A DNA stretch of 64,000 bases from Streptomyces ficellus (GTDB taxonomy: Bacteria; Actinomycetota; Actinomycetes; Streptomycetales; Streptomycetaceae): assembly GCF_009739905.1 (NCBI RefSeq), contig NZ_CP034279.1, positions 4,340,001 through 4,404,000 of the forward strand, given 5' to 3'. The notes under the pieces were generated by a model that was not told the DNA's origin, searched no databases, and saw only the letters and a list, made by a program, of their open reading frames with translations. Made by a program: the position numbers and the translations under genes. Of the stretch, positions 19,287 to 27,543 are shown piece by piece (the stretch's first letter is position 1; the number at the start of each line of letters is the position of its first letter).

Positions 19287-19356
19287 GTCACCTGTGTGTG
19301 ACGGGTGGTCACCGTGACGGAGCGCGGGTTCCTCCTTCCGGCCCACCGCTTAGGCT
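19287..19356. promoter_or_regulatory. shared operator/promoter region of the toxin-immunity cluster
   Basis: The 227-base divergent gap holds four GTCAC/GTGAC half-sites: GTCAC-N6-GTGAC at 19287-19302 and GTCAC-C-GTGAC at 19308-19318. A TAGGCT -10 candidate for the plus-strand operon is at 19351-19356. Nearer the minus-strand gene is CCCCC-N7-GGGGG around 19184-19200. The half-site cluster could let one regulator control both arms; no regulator gene is adjacent. Confidence 0.5.
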
Positions 19357-19392
19357 GTGCGGACCAGCCAGCAGCAGCAGGGGGCATCCGCC

Positions 19393-20373
19393 ATGACGAC
19401 AGGTCGGCTCGGGCAGCACAGTGCCGCGCCACCGAACGCGGCCTACGCCGGGCAGGTCGTGCACTTCCCGGACCCGGTCCGCGCCGCCCGGTATCCCGCC
19501 GGGGTGCGGGTGGACGGGAACGGGCACCCGGTCTTCTCGCCGTACGCCCGCGCGGCCGCGGAGATCGCCGAGCCGCCGGAGGGCTTCGGCGTGGACGAGC
19601 TGCGGCTGACGGACTACGTGTCCGCGAACGCCGCGCTGGCCGCGTCGGGGCACGAGCTGTGGGACACCGTGCCCGCGGTGGCGACGCCGCACGGCTGGAC
19701 GTGGCACCACGTGTCCGGCACGCGCCGCATGGAGCTGGTGCCGGTGGAGGTCAAGGCGCTGCTGCGGCACCACGGCGGGCTGACGACGACGGCGGTGGAC
19801 CACGGCAAGCGCGGCACGCGACCGCTGCAGGAGACCCGCCCCGCGCACTTCGGGCTGCCGAAGGGCGCGCTGTCGGTGACCGAGGCGCAGCTCCAGGGCG
19901 TGGAGGAGGACCTGGGCTACCGGCTTCCCGGGGCGTACCGCTCGTTTTTGAAGGCGGCGGGCGGCTGCGCGCCGGTCGGCGCGGCCCTCGACGCGGAGCT
20001 GGGTCTGCTGGTCGACCAGCCGTTCTTCACGGTCCGGGACGAGGCGGCGGTCAACGACCTGGTGTACGTCAACAAGTGTCTGCGTGATCACCTCACCAAG
20101 GACTACCTGGGCGTGGGTTTCGTCCAGGGCGGTCTGCTGGCGGTGAAGGTGCGCGGTGGTGACGTCGGGTCGGTGTGGTTCTGCGCGTTCGACGACGCGC
20201 GGGACGAGGACGGTCTGTCGGTGGGGGACCGGGTGGAGCGCCTGCTGCTGCCGTGCGGGGCGGATTTCGACGAGTTCCTCCAGCGGCTGGCGGGCAATCC
20301 GCCGGAGCTGGAGACCGTGGCGAACCTGATGGTGGACGGTGGCTTCGCGCACGCCGTCCCGGTGGGGGAGTGA
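19393..20373 (+). CDS. WHH-type HNH nuclease domain fused to SUKH-1 immunity domain
   Basis: 326 residues. The N-terminal half follows the HNH/Endo VII WHH toxin pattern: VDGNGHPVFSPYA (residues ~40-52), the region before Asn79, GWTWHH (101-106), MELVP (113-117) and RHHGG (125-129). The His usually found a few residues after LVP is Lys121 here, so activity may be reduced. Residues ~160-305 are a SMI1/KNR4 (SUKH-1) domain, marked by VEEDLGYRLPGAYRSFLKAAGG. Toxin and immunity classes are thus in one polypeptide. No export signal. ATG 19393; the next gene starts 7 bases after the stop, so they form an operon. Confidence 0.75.
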   Translation: MTTGRLGQHSAAPPNAAYAGQVVHFPDPVRAARYPAGVRVDGNGHPVFSPYARAAAEIAEPPEGFGVDELRLTDYVSANAALAASGHELWDTVPAVATPHGWTWHHVSGTRRMELVPVEVKALLRHHGGLTTTAVDHGKRGTRPLQETRPAHFGLPKGALSVTEAQLQGVEEDLGYRLPGAYRSFLKAAGGCAPVGAALDAELGLLVDQPFFTVRDEAAVNDLVYVNKCLRDHLTKDYLGVGFVQGGLLAVKVRGGDVGSVWFCAFDDARDEDGLSVGDRVERLLLPCGADFDEFLQRLAGNPPELETVANLMVDGGFAHAVPVGE

Positions 20374-20380
20374 GCTTTCG

Positions 20381-22897
20381 ATGGTGACCTTCGCGCAGGC
20401 GCAGGAGCGGGCGGAGGAGTGGGTCAACGGTGACCTGCCCGCGTACCAGCACCGGGAGGTGCGGGTGCGGGAGTTCGACCTGGGGTTCGTGGTGTGGGCG
20501 GAGGACCGCGAGAACGGTCCCACGTCCGACGGTGGCCGCCAGCGGCTGGTGATCGCCCGGGACAGCGGCGAGGCGACGCTGTGGCCGGGTCTGCCGGTCG
20601 GTGAGGTGATCCGCCGGTACGAGGAGGAGTACGGGGCGCCCGCGGGCGTGCCGGTGGAGGCTCCTTCCGGGCAGCCGGAGCGGATCGACCTCAACCAGAC
20701 GTCGTTCCTGCTGACTCCGCCGGAGTGGCTGCAGGACGCGGCGGACAGGATGGGCATCCCGGACCGGCGCTCCGAGAGCGGTACGTCGGGCGGCACGTCG
20801 GGTGGTGGCACCTCGGGCGGGGCCGCCGCCGGTGGTGGCGGCGTACCGGAGGGGGACACCTCCGGTACGGGTGCGTCCGGTACGGGTGAGGCGCCGGGCA
20901 CCCCGGCTCCCGCGGCGGCTCCCGCGGTCGTTCCCGACGCGGCTCCGGCCGGGTCCGGCGAGTGGCCCGCCCCGCCCGGGGACCACGAGCCCACCGCGCA
21001 GGACGGCGTCCCCGCCTCCGCGCCGTGGAGCGACGTCAACGCGCCCGGCGGTGACGACGCCTCCGTACCGCTGCCCGCGACCGTGTTCGCGCCGCCGCTG
21101 TCCGGGTCGGACGACGACGACACTCCGCCGCCCGCCGTGGGCGCCGACGCCCCGACCGCGCTCATGTCGGGGGGCAGCCGGCTGCCGCGCACCGCCATCG
21201 CGCCCGCGCTGGATCCGCAGGCGCTGGACCCGCAGCCCTCGGCGCCCGGCGACATCGCGGACGCCGCCACCAGCAAGGCCGCCGTGCCGCCGCGCGGTGC
21301 CCGGCCCTCGCGGGGGACGGGGCCGACGACCCCGCCGCCGCCCGGCGCGCCCGGCACCCCCGGTGCGCGTCCGCCCGCCTCGGGCCCGGGTGCGCCCGGC
21401 GCGCCCGCCGGGGGGTACGTACCGACGCAGCTCGTCTCGCAGCTGCCGCCCGACGCCACGCCCCCGCCGGGGCCGCCCGCACCGCCGCCGCCTCCGGGGG
21501 CCACGCCGCCTCCGGGTGGTGGGGTGCACCACGCGGCGACGATGCTGGCGCACCCGGGCCCCGGTGGTCCCGGTGCTCCGGGTACGCCGCCCCCGCCCGC
21601 GCCCCCGGCGCCTCCGGGTGCCACGCCGCCTCCGGGTGGCGGGGTGCACCACGCGGCGACGATGCTGGCGCACCCGGGCCCGGGCGGTCCCGGTGCTCCG
21701 GGTACGCCGCCCCCGCCGGGGCCTCCCGGCGCGCCCGGTGGATCCGGTGCCCCTGGTACGCCGCCGCCCCCCGGGCCGCCCGGCCCGCCCGGCGGCGGGG
21801 TGCACCACGCGGCGACGATGCTGGCCCAGCCGGGCCCGGGCGGCCCGCTGCCGCCCCCGGCTCCGGCCCCGCCGGCTCCTGCGGCGCCCGCGTACGGCTA
21901 CCCGCAGCAGCCGCCGACCGGCATGCCGACCGTGGGCCCCGGCTACCAGGCCGTGCTGCGCTACCGCGCGCCCGACGGCTCCGAGGCGCAGCTGATCCGC
22001 CGCTCGGCGCCCGGTACGCCGCACCCCGAGTGGCAGATCCTGCACGAGCTGCGCGCCATGAACGTGCCGCCGCAGGCGGTGCTGGAGCTGCACACCGAGC
22101 TGGAGTCGTGCGAGCTGCCCGGCGGGTACTGCGCCCGCATGATCCGGGAGACGTGGCCGCAGGCGCGGATCACGTCGATCGCCCCGTACGGGCGCGATCA
22201 CGCCAGCCGTCAGCAGGGCATGCAGCAACTGATCGTCCACCAGGGCGAGCTGCACCAGGTCGCCGACGGCCCGGCGCGGCCCGCCCCGCTGCGGGTGCCG
22301 CTGCCGCCGGTGCAGCCCGCGCCGCCGGTTCCGCCGGAGGGCATCGCCCAGGAGCTGGTGGGCGCGTTCGGGCCGCAGGGGATCTGCCGGTTCGACCAGC
22401 GGGCCGTGTCCCGGCAGGGCGTGCCCGAGCTGGTGGCGCGCACGCTGGTGTGGGCGGGCCTGCCGGCGGACTTCGGGCCGTTCTTCTGGGCGCAGCCCGC
22501 CCAGCCGGTGGTGCCGACGCTCGCCGAACTGGCCGCGCAGCGGCAGGTGCAGCCGGCGTCCGACGCGGGCTCGTACCTGGTGATCGGTTCCGACTTCGGC
22601 CGGGCGATCTGCGTGCAGTACGGCACGGCGCACATCGTGGCCGTGTCGGTCGAGGCGGGCCCCGACGGCCGCCCGGCCGCCCCGCAGTTCGTCAACAGCG
22701 GGCTGCCGGAGTTCACCCGGTGCCTGGGGCTGCTGGGCCGGATGTGGCGACTGCGGTTCGGGCTGACGCCGGAGCAGGCGGGCCGCTGGACGGTCGACTT
22801 CCAGGCGCAGCTGGCGATGCTGGACCCGGCGGCGCTGTCCTCGCCGGAGAGCTGGTGGTCGGTGCTGCTGGAGCAGATGTGGGACGGACTGCTGTAG
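20381..22897 (+). CDS. Imm35/YrhB-like domain, Pro-rich linker, deaminase and SUKH-4 fusion
   Basis: 838 residues. Residues 1-90 (TFAQAQERAEEWV ... RLVIARDSGEATLWP) resemble the YrhB/Imm35 immunity domain. Residues ~110-515 are a Gly/Pro/Ala-rich linker with tandem repeats. Residues ~520-640 look like a toxin-type nucleic-acid deaminase: His548-Pro-Glu550 and Cys577-X6-Cys584 within HTELESCELPGGYC. Residues ~650-838 are a SUKH-4 domain (YLVIGSDFGRAICV; FVNSGLPEFTRCLGLL). So one putative catalytic domain is bracketed by two immunity-type domains. ATG 20381 lies 7 bases after the preceding stop, with GGGGGAG upstream. No signal peptide or transmembrane helix. Substrate and biology unknown. Confidence 0.72.
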   Translation: MVTFAQAQERAEEWVNGDLPAYQHREVRVREFDLGFVVWAEDRENGPTSDGGRQRLVIARDSGEATLWPGLPVGEVIRRYEEEYGAPAGVPVEAPSGQPERIDLNQTSFLLTPPEWLQDAADRMGIPDRRSESGTSGGTSGGGTSGGAAAGGGGVPEGDTSGTGASGTGEAPGTPAPAAAPAVVPDAAPAGSGEWPAPPGDHEPTAQDGVPASAPWSDVNAPGGDDASVPLPATVFAPPLSGSDDDDTPPPAVGADAPTALMSGGSRLPRTAIAPALDPQALDPQPSAPGDIADAATSKAAVPPRGARPSRGTGPTTPPPPGAPGTPGARPPASGPGAPGAPAGGYVPTQLVSQLPPDATPPPGPPAPPPPPGATPPPGGGVHHAATMLAHPGPGGPGAPGTPPPPAPPAPPGATPPPGGGVHHAATMLAHPGPGGPGAPGTPPPPGPPGAPGGSGAPGTPPPPGPPGPPGGGVHHAATMLAQPGPGGPLPPPAPAPPAPAAPAYGYPQQPPTGMPTVGPGYQAVLRYRAPDGSEAQLIRRSAPGTPHPEWQILHELRAMNVPPQAVLELHTELESCELPGGYCARMIRETWPQARITSIAPYGRDHASRQQGMQQLIVHQGELHQVADGPARPAPLRVPLPPVQPAPPVPPEGIAQELVGAFGPQGICRFDQRAVSRQGVPELVARTLVWAGLPADFGPFFWAQPAQPVVPTLAELAAQRQVQPASDAGSYLVIGSDFGRAICVQYGTAHIVAVSVEAGPDGRPAAPQFVNSGLPEFTRCLGLLGRMWRLRFGLTPEQAGRWTVDFQAQLAMLDPAALSSPESWWSVLLEQMWDGLL
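21481..21840 (+). repeat. 120-bp tandem repeat in the linker of the deaminase fusion
   Basis: Segments 21481-21600 and 21601-21720 are near-identical 120-bp (40-codon) units; a diverged third unit follows, ending near 21835. Each encodes Pro/Gly-rich sequence around VHHAATMLA (residues ~382, ~422 and ~475). The near identity, including third codon positions, indicates recent duplication. Confidence 0.9.
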
Positions 22898-22996
22898 CCG
22901 CCGCGACGGCCGCGTCGGCCGCTGTTATTGGCGCATAGGCGCCCCTTTCCCTCGGTGCGGGTTGTTGCATCCTGTACCGGGAAGGGGGCGTCAGTC

Positions 22997-23863
22997 ATGA
23001 GCGGGTTCGCTGTGGTGTGGGGCCGGGGCTACCGGGCCGAGCAGGTCGACCGGGCCGTCGAGGGGCTGGAGGCCGAACGGGTCGCCGCGCGCCGGCGGGC
23101 GGACGAACTGGCCGTACGGCTGGAGGAGCTGACGACGGAGGCGGCGCGGCTGCGGGAGCTCGTGGCACGGTTGCCGCCGCAGCGGTACGAGACGCTGGGC
23201 CGGCGCGCCCAGGAGATCCTCGCGCTCGCCGAGGAGGAGGCCGAGGCGCTGCGGGCGGACGCGCTGGAGGAGGCGCGGCGCCTCGCGGACGGCGCGGAGA
23301 CGGCGGCCCGGTCGGTGCGCGACGCGGCACGCGAGGCCGCCCGGGCGGTACGGGACGCGGCCGAGGCGCGGGCCGGGGAGGCCCTGGCGGCCGCGCGCGA
23401 GGGGGCCGGGCAGGCGCGGGCCCGGGCGCTCGCGGAGGCCGAGGAGCGGCGCGGCGAGGGGCTGGCCGCGCTGCGGGAGGCGCGGGAGCGCGCGGAGCGG
23501 CTGCTGGCCGAGCAGGACGCCCGGCACACGGAACGGGCGGAGGCGGCGGAGCGCGAGGCGGCCGGGCGGGAGGCGGACCGCGCGGCCCGGCAGGGCGCGC
23601 TGCTCGCGGCGGCCGGGGAGCGGCTCGCGGAGGCGGAGCGGGCCCTGGCGGAGACGGCCGAGCGGGCGCGGCACGACCAGGAGGAGGCCGACGCGCGCGC
23701 GGCGGAGGTGCTGGCGGGGGCGCGGCTGCGGGCGGAGCGGGTCGAGCGGGAGACGGAGCGCCTGCTGCGGGAGCACGAGACGGCCCGCGACGAGGTTCGG
23801 GCGCACATGGCCCATGTCCGCAGCAGCCTCGCCGCGCTGACGGGCCGTTCGGGCACGCCCTAG
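22997..23863 (+). CDS. DivIVA-like coiled-coil protein
   Basis: 288 residues. The short N-terminus (FAVVWGRGYRAEQVDRAVEG) recalls the DivIVA/GpsB membrane-targeting region; the remainder is an Ala/Glu/Arg-rich, almost uninterrupted coiled coil to about residue 275. Streptomyces genomes label such proteins cellulose-binding or cytoskeletal (Scy/FilP-like), where they organise the hyphal tip. ATG 22997 follows GAAGGGGG. It begins 99 bases after the deaminase fusion gene, with a possible promoter between, so co-transcription is uncertain. Convergent with the MFS gene. Confidence 0.7.
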   Translation: MSGFAVVWGRGYRAEQVDRAVEGLEAERVAARRRADELAVRLEELTTEAARLRELVARLPPQRYETLGRRAQEILALAEEEAEALRADALEEARRLADGAETAARSVRDAAREAARAVRDAAEARAGEALAAAREGAGQARARALAEAEERRGEGLAALREARERAERLLAEQDARHTERAEAAEREAAGREADRAARQGALLAAAGERLAEAERALAETAERARHDQEEADARAAEVLAGARLRAERVERETERLLREHETARDEVRAHMAHVRSSLAALTGRSGTP

Positions 23864-23953
23864 GTGTACTGGCCCGCAGCGTTGGTGACGGGGCGCGTGC
23901 CGGGCGTTCCCGGCCGGGCGGGACTTCCGCGACGCGCCTCAGGGGCCCGGGGC

Positions 23954-25480
23954 TCAGGCGGTGGGTCCGTCGTCGTCCGTGGTGAGGACGGGGAAGCGGC
24001 GCGGGGCGAGCGTCAGGAGGGCCAGGAGCGCGAGGGCTCCGGCCGCGGCGGCGCCGATGTGGACGTACTCCACCGCGGCGTCCACCGCCCTGGGGGTGAG
24101 CGCGGTGGGATCGTCGAGACCGCCCTCGGTGAGGCGGGTGGCGAGGACCGCGTTGGCGACGGCGCCGAACAGGGCCGCGCCCACGCTCTGGCCGACCTGC
24201 CGGCAGAAGAGGACGGACGCGGTGGTCGTGCCGCGTTCGGCCCAGGGGACGGTGGACTGGACGCCCACGATGAGCGGCAGCTGGAAGAGGCCGAGCGCGC
24301 CGCCCAGGAGCAGCATGAGGAGCGCCGGCTGCCACGGCTCGCCCGGGTAGGGCAGGAGCGGGAAGGCCAGGAGGACCAGGACGGCGAGGGACATGCCGGT
24401 GACGGCGGTGAGGCGGAACCCTATGCGGGCGTACACGCGGTTGGAGAACGCCGCGCTGATCGGCCAGGACAGGGTCATCGCCGACAGGACGAAACCGGCG
24501 GCCACGGGGCCGAGCCCGAGGACGGACTGGGCGTAGGTGGGGAGGAAGACCGTCGGGGCGACCATCAGCAGGCCCAGCGCGCCGAGGGAGAGGTTGACGG
24601 CCGCTATGGTGCGGCGGCGCCAGACCCAGCCGGGGATGATCGGCTCGGCGGCGCGGCGCTCGATCCGGACGGTGACGGCCGTCAGCACCGCCGCGCCCGC
24701 GAACAGCGCGAGGGACGGCGGGGAGAGCCACGGCCAGGCCACGCCGCCCTGGACGAGCGCGGTCAGCAGCAACGCACCGGTGGTGAAGACCGCGAGCGCG
24801 CCCGGCCAGTCGACGCGGGCCTTCGCCCGGGCCCGGGCCGGTTCGGTGAGGTGGCGCACGACCAGCCAGAGCGCGACGGCCCCGACGGGCAGGTTGACCA
24901 GGAAGATCCAGCGCCAGTCCGCGTATCCGGCGAGCAGTCCGCCGAGGGCCGGGCCGGCGACGGAGGACGTCGCCCACACCGTGGAGAGCCGGGCCTGGAT
25001 CCTGGGGCGCTCCTTCAGCGGGTACAGGTCGGCGGCCAGGGTCTGCACGGTGCCCTGCAACGCGCCGCCACCGAGCCCCTGGACGACCCGGAAGGCGATG
25101 AGGGACGTCATGCTCCACGCGGCGGCGCACAGCAGCGAACCGACGAGGAACAGGACGATGCCCGCGACCAGGACGGGCTTGCGGCCGAAGGTGTCGGACA
25201 GCTTCCCGTACACCGGCAGGGTGACCGTGACGGCGAGGAGGTAGCCGGCGAACAGCCACGAGAAGACGGAGAGCCCGCCGAGGTCGCCGACGATCTGCGG
25301 GACGGCGGTGGAGACGACGGTGCCGTCGAGGGCGGCGAGCGCCATGGCCAGCATCAGGGCCGCGACGACCGCTCCCCGGCGGGCGGGCGGCGCGGAGGCC
25401 CGGGCGGGGTCCGGCCGGCGGGGGGCGCCGTCGTCGGCACCGTCCTCGGCGCGGTCTGCTCGCCCGGCGGTACCGCTCAC
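23954..25480 (-). CDS. MFS drug exporter, DHA2 (14-helix) family
   Basis: 508 residues, about 14 transmembrane helices. Motif A (GKLSDTFGRKPV) lies between helices 2 and 3, antiporter motif C-like GPALGGLLAG in helix 5, and LDGTVVSTAVPQI in helix 1 is typical of EmrB/QacA proton antiporters. The C-terminus ends in a short acidic tail. GTG 25480 sits 3-9 bases from GGGGGGAA; further upstream residues (MAHPVTPPAP...) lack a ribosome site. No adjacent regulator, so the substrate cannot be inferred. Confidence 0.88.
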   Translation of the reverse strand: MSGTAGRADRAEDGADDGAPRRPDPARASAPPARRGAVVAALMLAMALAALDGTVVSTAVPQIVGDLGGLSVFSWLFAGYLLAVTVTLPVYGKLSDTFGRKPVLVAGIVLFLVGSLLCAAAWSMTSLIAFRVVQGLGGGALQGTVQTLAADLYPLKERPRIQARLSTVWATSSVAGPALGGLLAGYADWRWIFLVNLPVGAVALWLVVRHLTEPARARAKARVDWPGALAVFTTGALLLTALVQGGVAWPWLSPPSLALFAGAAVLTAVTVRIERRAAEPIIPGWVWRRRTIAAVNLSLGALGLLMVAPTVFLPTYAQSVLGLGPVAAGFVLSAMTLSWPISAAFSNRVYARIGFRLTAVTGMSLAVLVLLAFPLLPYPGEPWQPALLMLLLGGALGLFQLPLIVGVQSTVPWAERGTTTASVLFCRQVGQSVGAALFGAVANAVLATRLTEGGLDDPTALTPRAVDAAVEYVHIGAAAAGALALLALLTLAPRRFPVLTTDDDGPTA

Positions 25481-25592
25481 GTTCCCCCCAGCCCGTCCGA
25501 CGCACATACGTGTAGCGAGCAGCATTCCACGCGGGGCGGGAGGCGTCACGGGGTGTGCCACCCCGTGGACACCCGGCGGCGCGGCCGGGGCG

Positions 25593-27038
25593 TCAGGTCC
25601 GGCGCTCCAGCAGCAGGAAGCCGCCCGCCTCGCCGGACACGCGGTAGCGGGCGTCCGGGTGGAGCTGCCGGGCGTAGGTGTACGGGTCGCGCACCCAGCC
25701 GGAGGCGTTGTCGAGGGCGATCCAGTCGGGCGTCACGTCCCGGGTGCCGCCCACCCACATGACCCGGCACCGCCCGGCCAGGCGGCTGATCGGCCCCACG
25801 TTCGCCTCGACGGTCGCGCCGTCCGGGACGCGGGCGAGGAGCTCCTCCGCCGCCACGGCGCGCGGCGGCTTGCGGTAGGTGGCCGACTCGGTGAGCGCCG
25901 CCAGGGGCAGCGACGGGGTGAGGGCGAGGGCGGCCGCGGCGGCGCAGGCGGGGAGCCGGTCGGCGCAGGTGCGCAGCCAGGGGCGAGGGCTGCGGCGCGA
26001 GACGTCGGCGGCGTCGGCGAGGGCGAGGATCAGCACCGGCATCAGGACGGCGCTGTAGTGCCAGTCGGTGGACCAGTAGTGGTCGTCGCCGGACAGGAAC
26101 CGCCAGCCGAGGGTGGGTGCGCCGGCCAGCAGCAGGGGGGAGCGCAGGGCGAGCAGCCCGGTGGTGGGGAGCAGCAGCCACAGAAGGGTGCGCAGCTTGG
26201 TGTCGGCCCCGGCGAGCGGCGAGGGGCCGCCGTCGACCTTGGTCCAGTAGTCGTAGCCGCCCGAGGTGTTGAACGCCGGGATGACGGTGGTGAGGGTGAG
26301 CAGCGTCGCGGCCGCGCCGAGCACGGCGACCCCGAGCGCGTACACCGCCGCCCGCGGGGACTCCCGGTACGCCCGCCACGCCACCACCAGGGCGATCGCG
26401 GCGAGGGTGACGCCCAGGTCCTCCTTGACCAGGACGAGCGGGGGCGCCCACAGGAGGGCGGCGCGCCATCGCCGCCCCAGGAGCGCTTCGAGGGAGAAGG
26501 CGATCAGCGGGACGGCGAAGCAGATCTCGTGGAAGTCGAAGTCGACCGCCTGCTGGATGCCCCAGGACAGCCCGTACGCGACGCCGAGGGCGAGACCGGA
26601 GCCCCGGCCCAGCAGGCGGGTGGCGGCGCGGGTGACCGGGATCGCGGCGAGCGCGAACAGCGCGGCCTGCGCGACGAGCAGGGTGACCGGCGTGGGGAAG
26701 AGCCGGTAGGCGGGGGCCAGCAGGGCGGTGACGGGGCTGAAGTGGTCGCCCAGGATGTTGGCGCCCGGCCCCTTGAGGTCGGCGACCGGCGCCTGGAGGT
26801 GGGCGTAGCCCCGGACGGCCTGCTCGAAGATGCCCAGGTCCCAGGAGCGGGTCTCCATGCGGTGGTGGCGCAGGACGGAGAGGGTCGCGTACGCGGCGAA
26901 CAGCGCGAGTGCGAGGAGGTGCGGCGCGCGGTCCGTCCGGGTCCGCCGGGGGGTGCCCGGAGGGGACGGACGGCGCGCGCCGGGTATTCGGACCGGCTCG
27001 TCGGCGGTGTCCGGTGGGGCGAGGACGGCTCCACGCAT
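25593..27038 (-). CDS. DUF2079 polytopic membrane protein
   Basis: 481 residues with roughly ten hydrophobic helices. Hallmarks of DUF2079 are visible: ETRSWDLGIFEQAVRGY near the first helix, GDHFSPVTALLAPAYRLFP, and FDFHEICFAVPLIAFSLE. The family is distantly related to GT-C glycosyltransferases, and the acidic Asp residues of the first loop fit that, but no activity is established. ATG 27038 follows AAGGAG. It lies 22 bases after the small membrane-protein gene and probably shares its operon with the broken sigma gene upstream. Confidence 0.82.
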   Translation of the reverse strand: MRGAVLAPPDTADEPVRIPGARRPSPPGTPRRTRTDRAPHLLALALFAAYATLSVLRHHRMETRSWDLGIFEQAVRGYAHLQAPVADLKGPGANILGDHFSPVTALLAPAYRLFPTPVTLLVAQAALFALAAIPVTRAATRLLGRGSGLALGVAYGLSWGIQQAVDFDFHEICFAVPLIAFSLEALLGRRWRAALLWAPPLVLVKEDLGVTLAAIALVVAWRAYRESPRAAVYALGVAVLGAAATLLTLTTVIPAFNTSGGYDYWTKVDGGPSPLAGADTKLRTLLWLLLPTTGLLALRSPLLLAGAPTLGWRFLSGDDHYWSTDWHYSAVLMPVLILALADAADVSRRSPRPWLRTCADRLPACAAAAALALTPSLPLAALTESATYRKPPRAVAAEELLARVPDGATVEANVGPISRLAGRCRVMWVGGTRDVTPDWIALDNASGWVRDPYTYARQLHPDARYRVSGEAGGFLLLERRT

Positions 27039-27060
27039 GAGGGGGGGCTCCTTAAGGGGC

Positions 27061-27543
27061 TTACGGGGTGCCGGGCGCTCCGGTCCCGGGCGTGGTGGGT
27101 GTGGCGGGGGTGGTGGGCGGCGCCGGGAAGGTCGACGCCGGAGAGGTGGAGGAGGACGGTGACGGGGGCGGGGGCGGGGGCGGGGACGGTGTGGGGGAGG
27201 GCGACAGGGACGGGGCCGGGCCCGTGGGCGACGGGGCCGCCGGCGGGGCCGGCGCGTCCGGCCGCAGCCCCAGCGCGGCGAGCGCGCCCGTCGTGGCCAG
27301 GACGCACACGGCGACGCCGGCCGCCGAGGCCGCCACGGTACGCCGCCGGCGGCGCGCGCCCCGCACGACCACCCGCGCGGCGGGCTCCGGCACGGCCGCC
27401 CGCGCCCCGGCCGCGGCGGCACCCTTGAGCGCCGCGGCGAGGGCCTCGTCGACCCGGTCGCGCGCCCCCGGGGCGGGCGTCCCGTGGGTGCCCCCGGCAC
27501 CGCCGGGTGCCCCGGCGGCGTTGTCGTCACGCGGATCGGTCAC
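27061..27543 (-). CDS. single-pass membrane protein with Pro/Ser/Thr-rich external tail
   Basis: 160 residues: a hydrophilic N-terminus with DRVDEALAAALKGAAAA, an Arg-rich block (RGARRRRRTV), one transmembrane helix at ~70-93, and a low-complexity Pro/Ser/Thr exterior of ~65 residues. It starts at GTG 27543 inside the end of the ECF sigma reading frame (17-base overlap), the position where an anti-sigma factor is normally encoded; the N-terminal helical segment could be a minimal sigma-binding region, but no zinc (HX3CX2C) motif exists. Confidence 0.65.
   Translation of the reverse strand: MTDPRDDNAAGAPGGAGGTHGTPAPGARDRVDEALAAALKGAAAAGARAAVPEPAARVVVRGARRRRRTVAASAAGVAVCVLATTGALAALGLRPDAPAPPAAPSPTGPAPSLSPSPTPSPPPPPPPSPSSSTSPASTFPAPPTTPATPTTPGTGAPGTP

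Noticed and set aside
21481..21840. Repeat array as CRISPR
   Set aside because: Units are contiguous 120-bp coding repeats without unique spacers; no cas genes are present.
20093..22633. Minus-strand open frames opposite the deaminase fusion gene
   Set aside because: Low-complexity Arg/Gly-rich translation; the plus strand has coherent domains.
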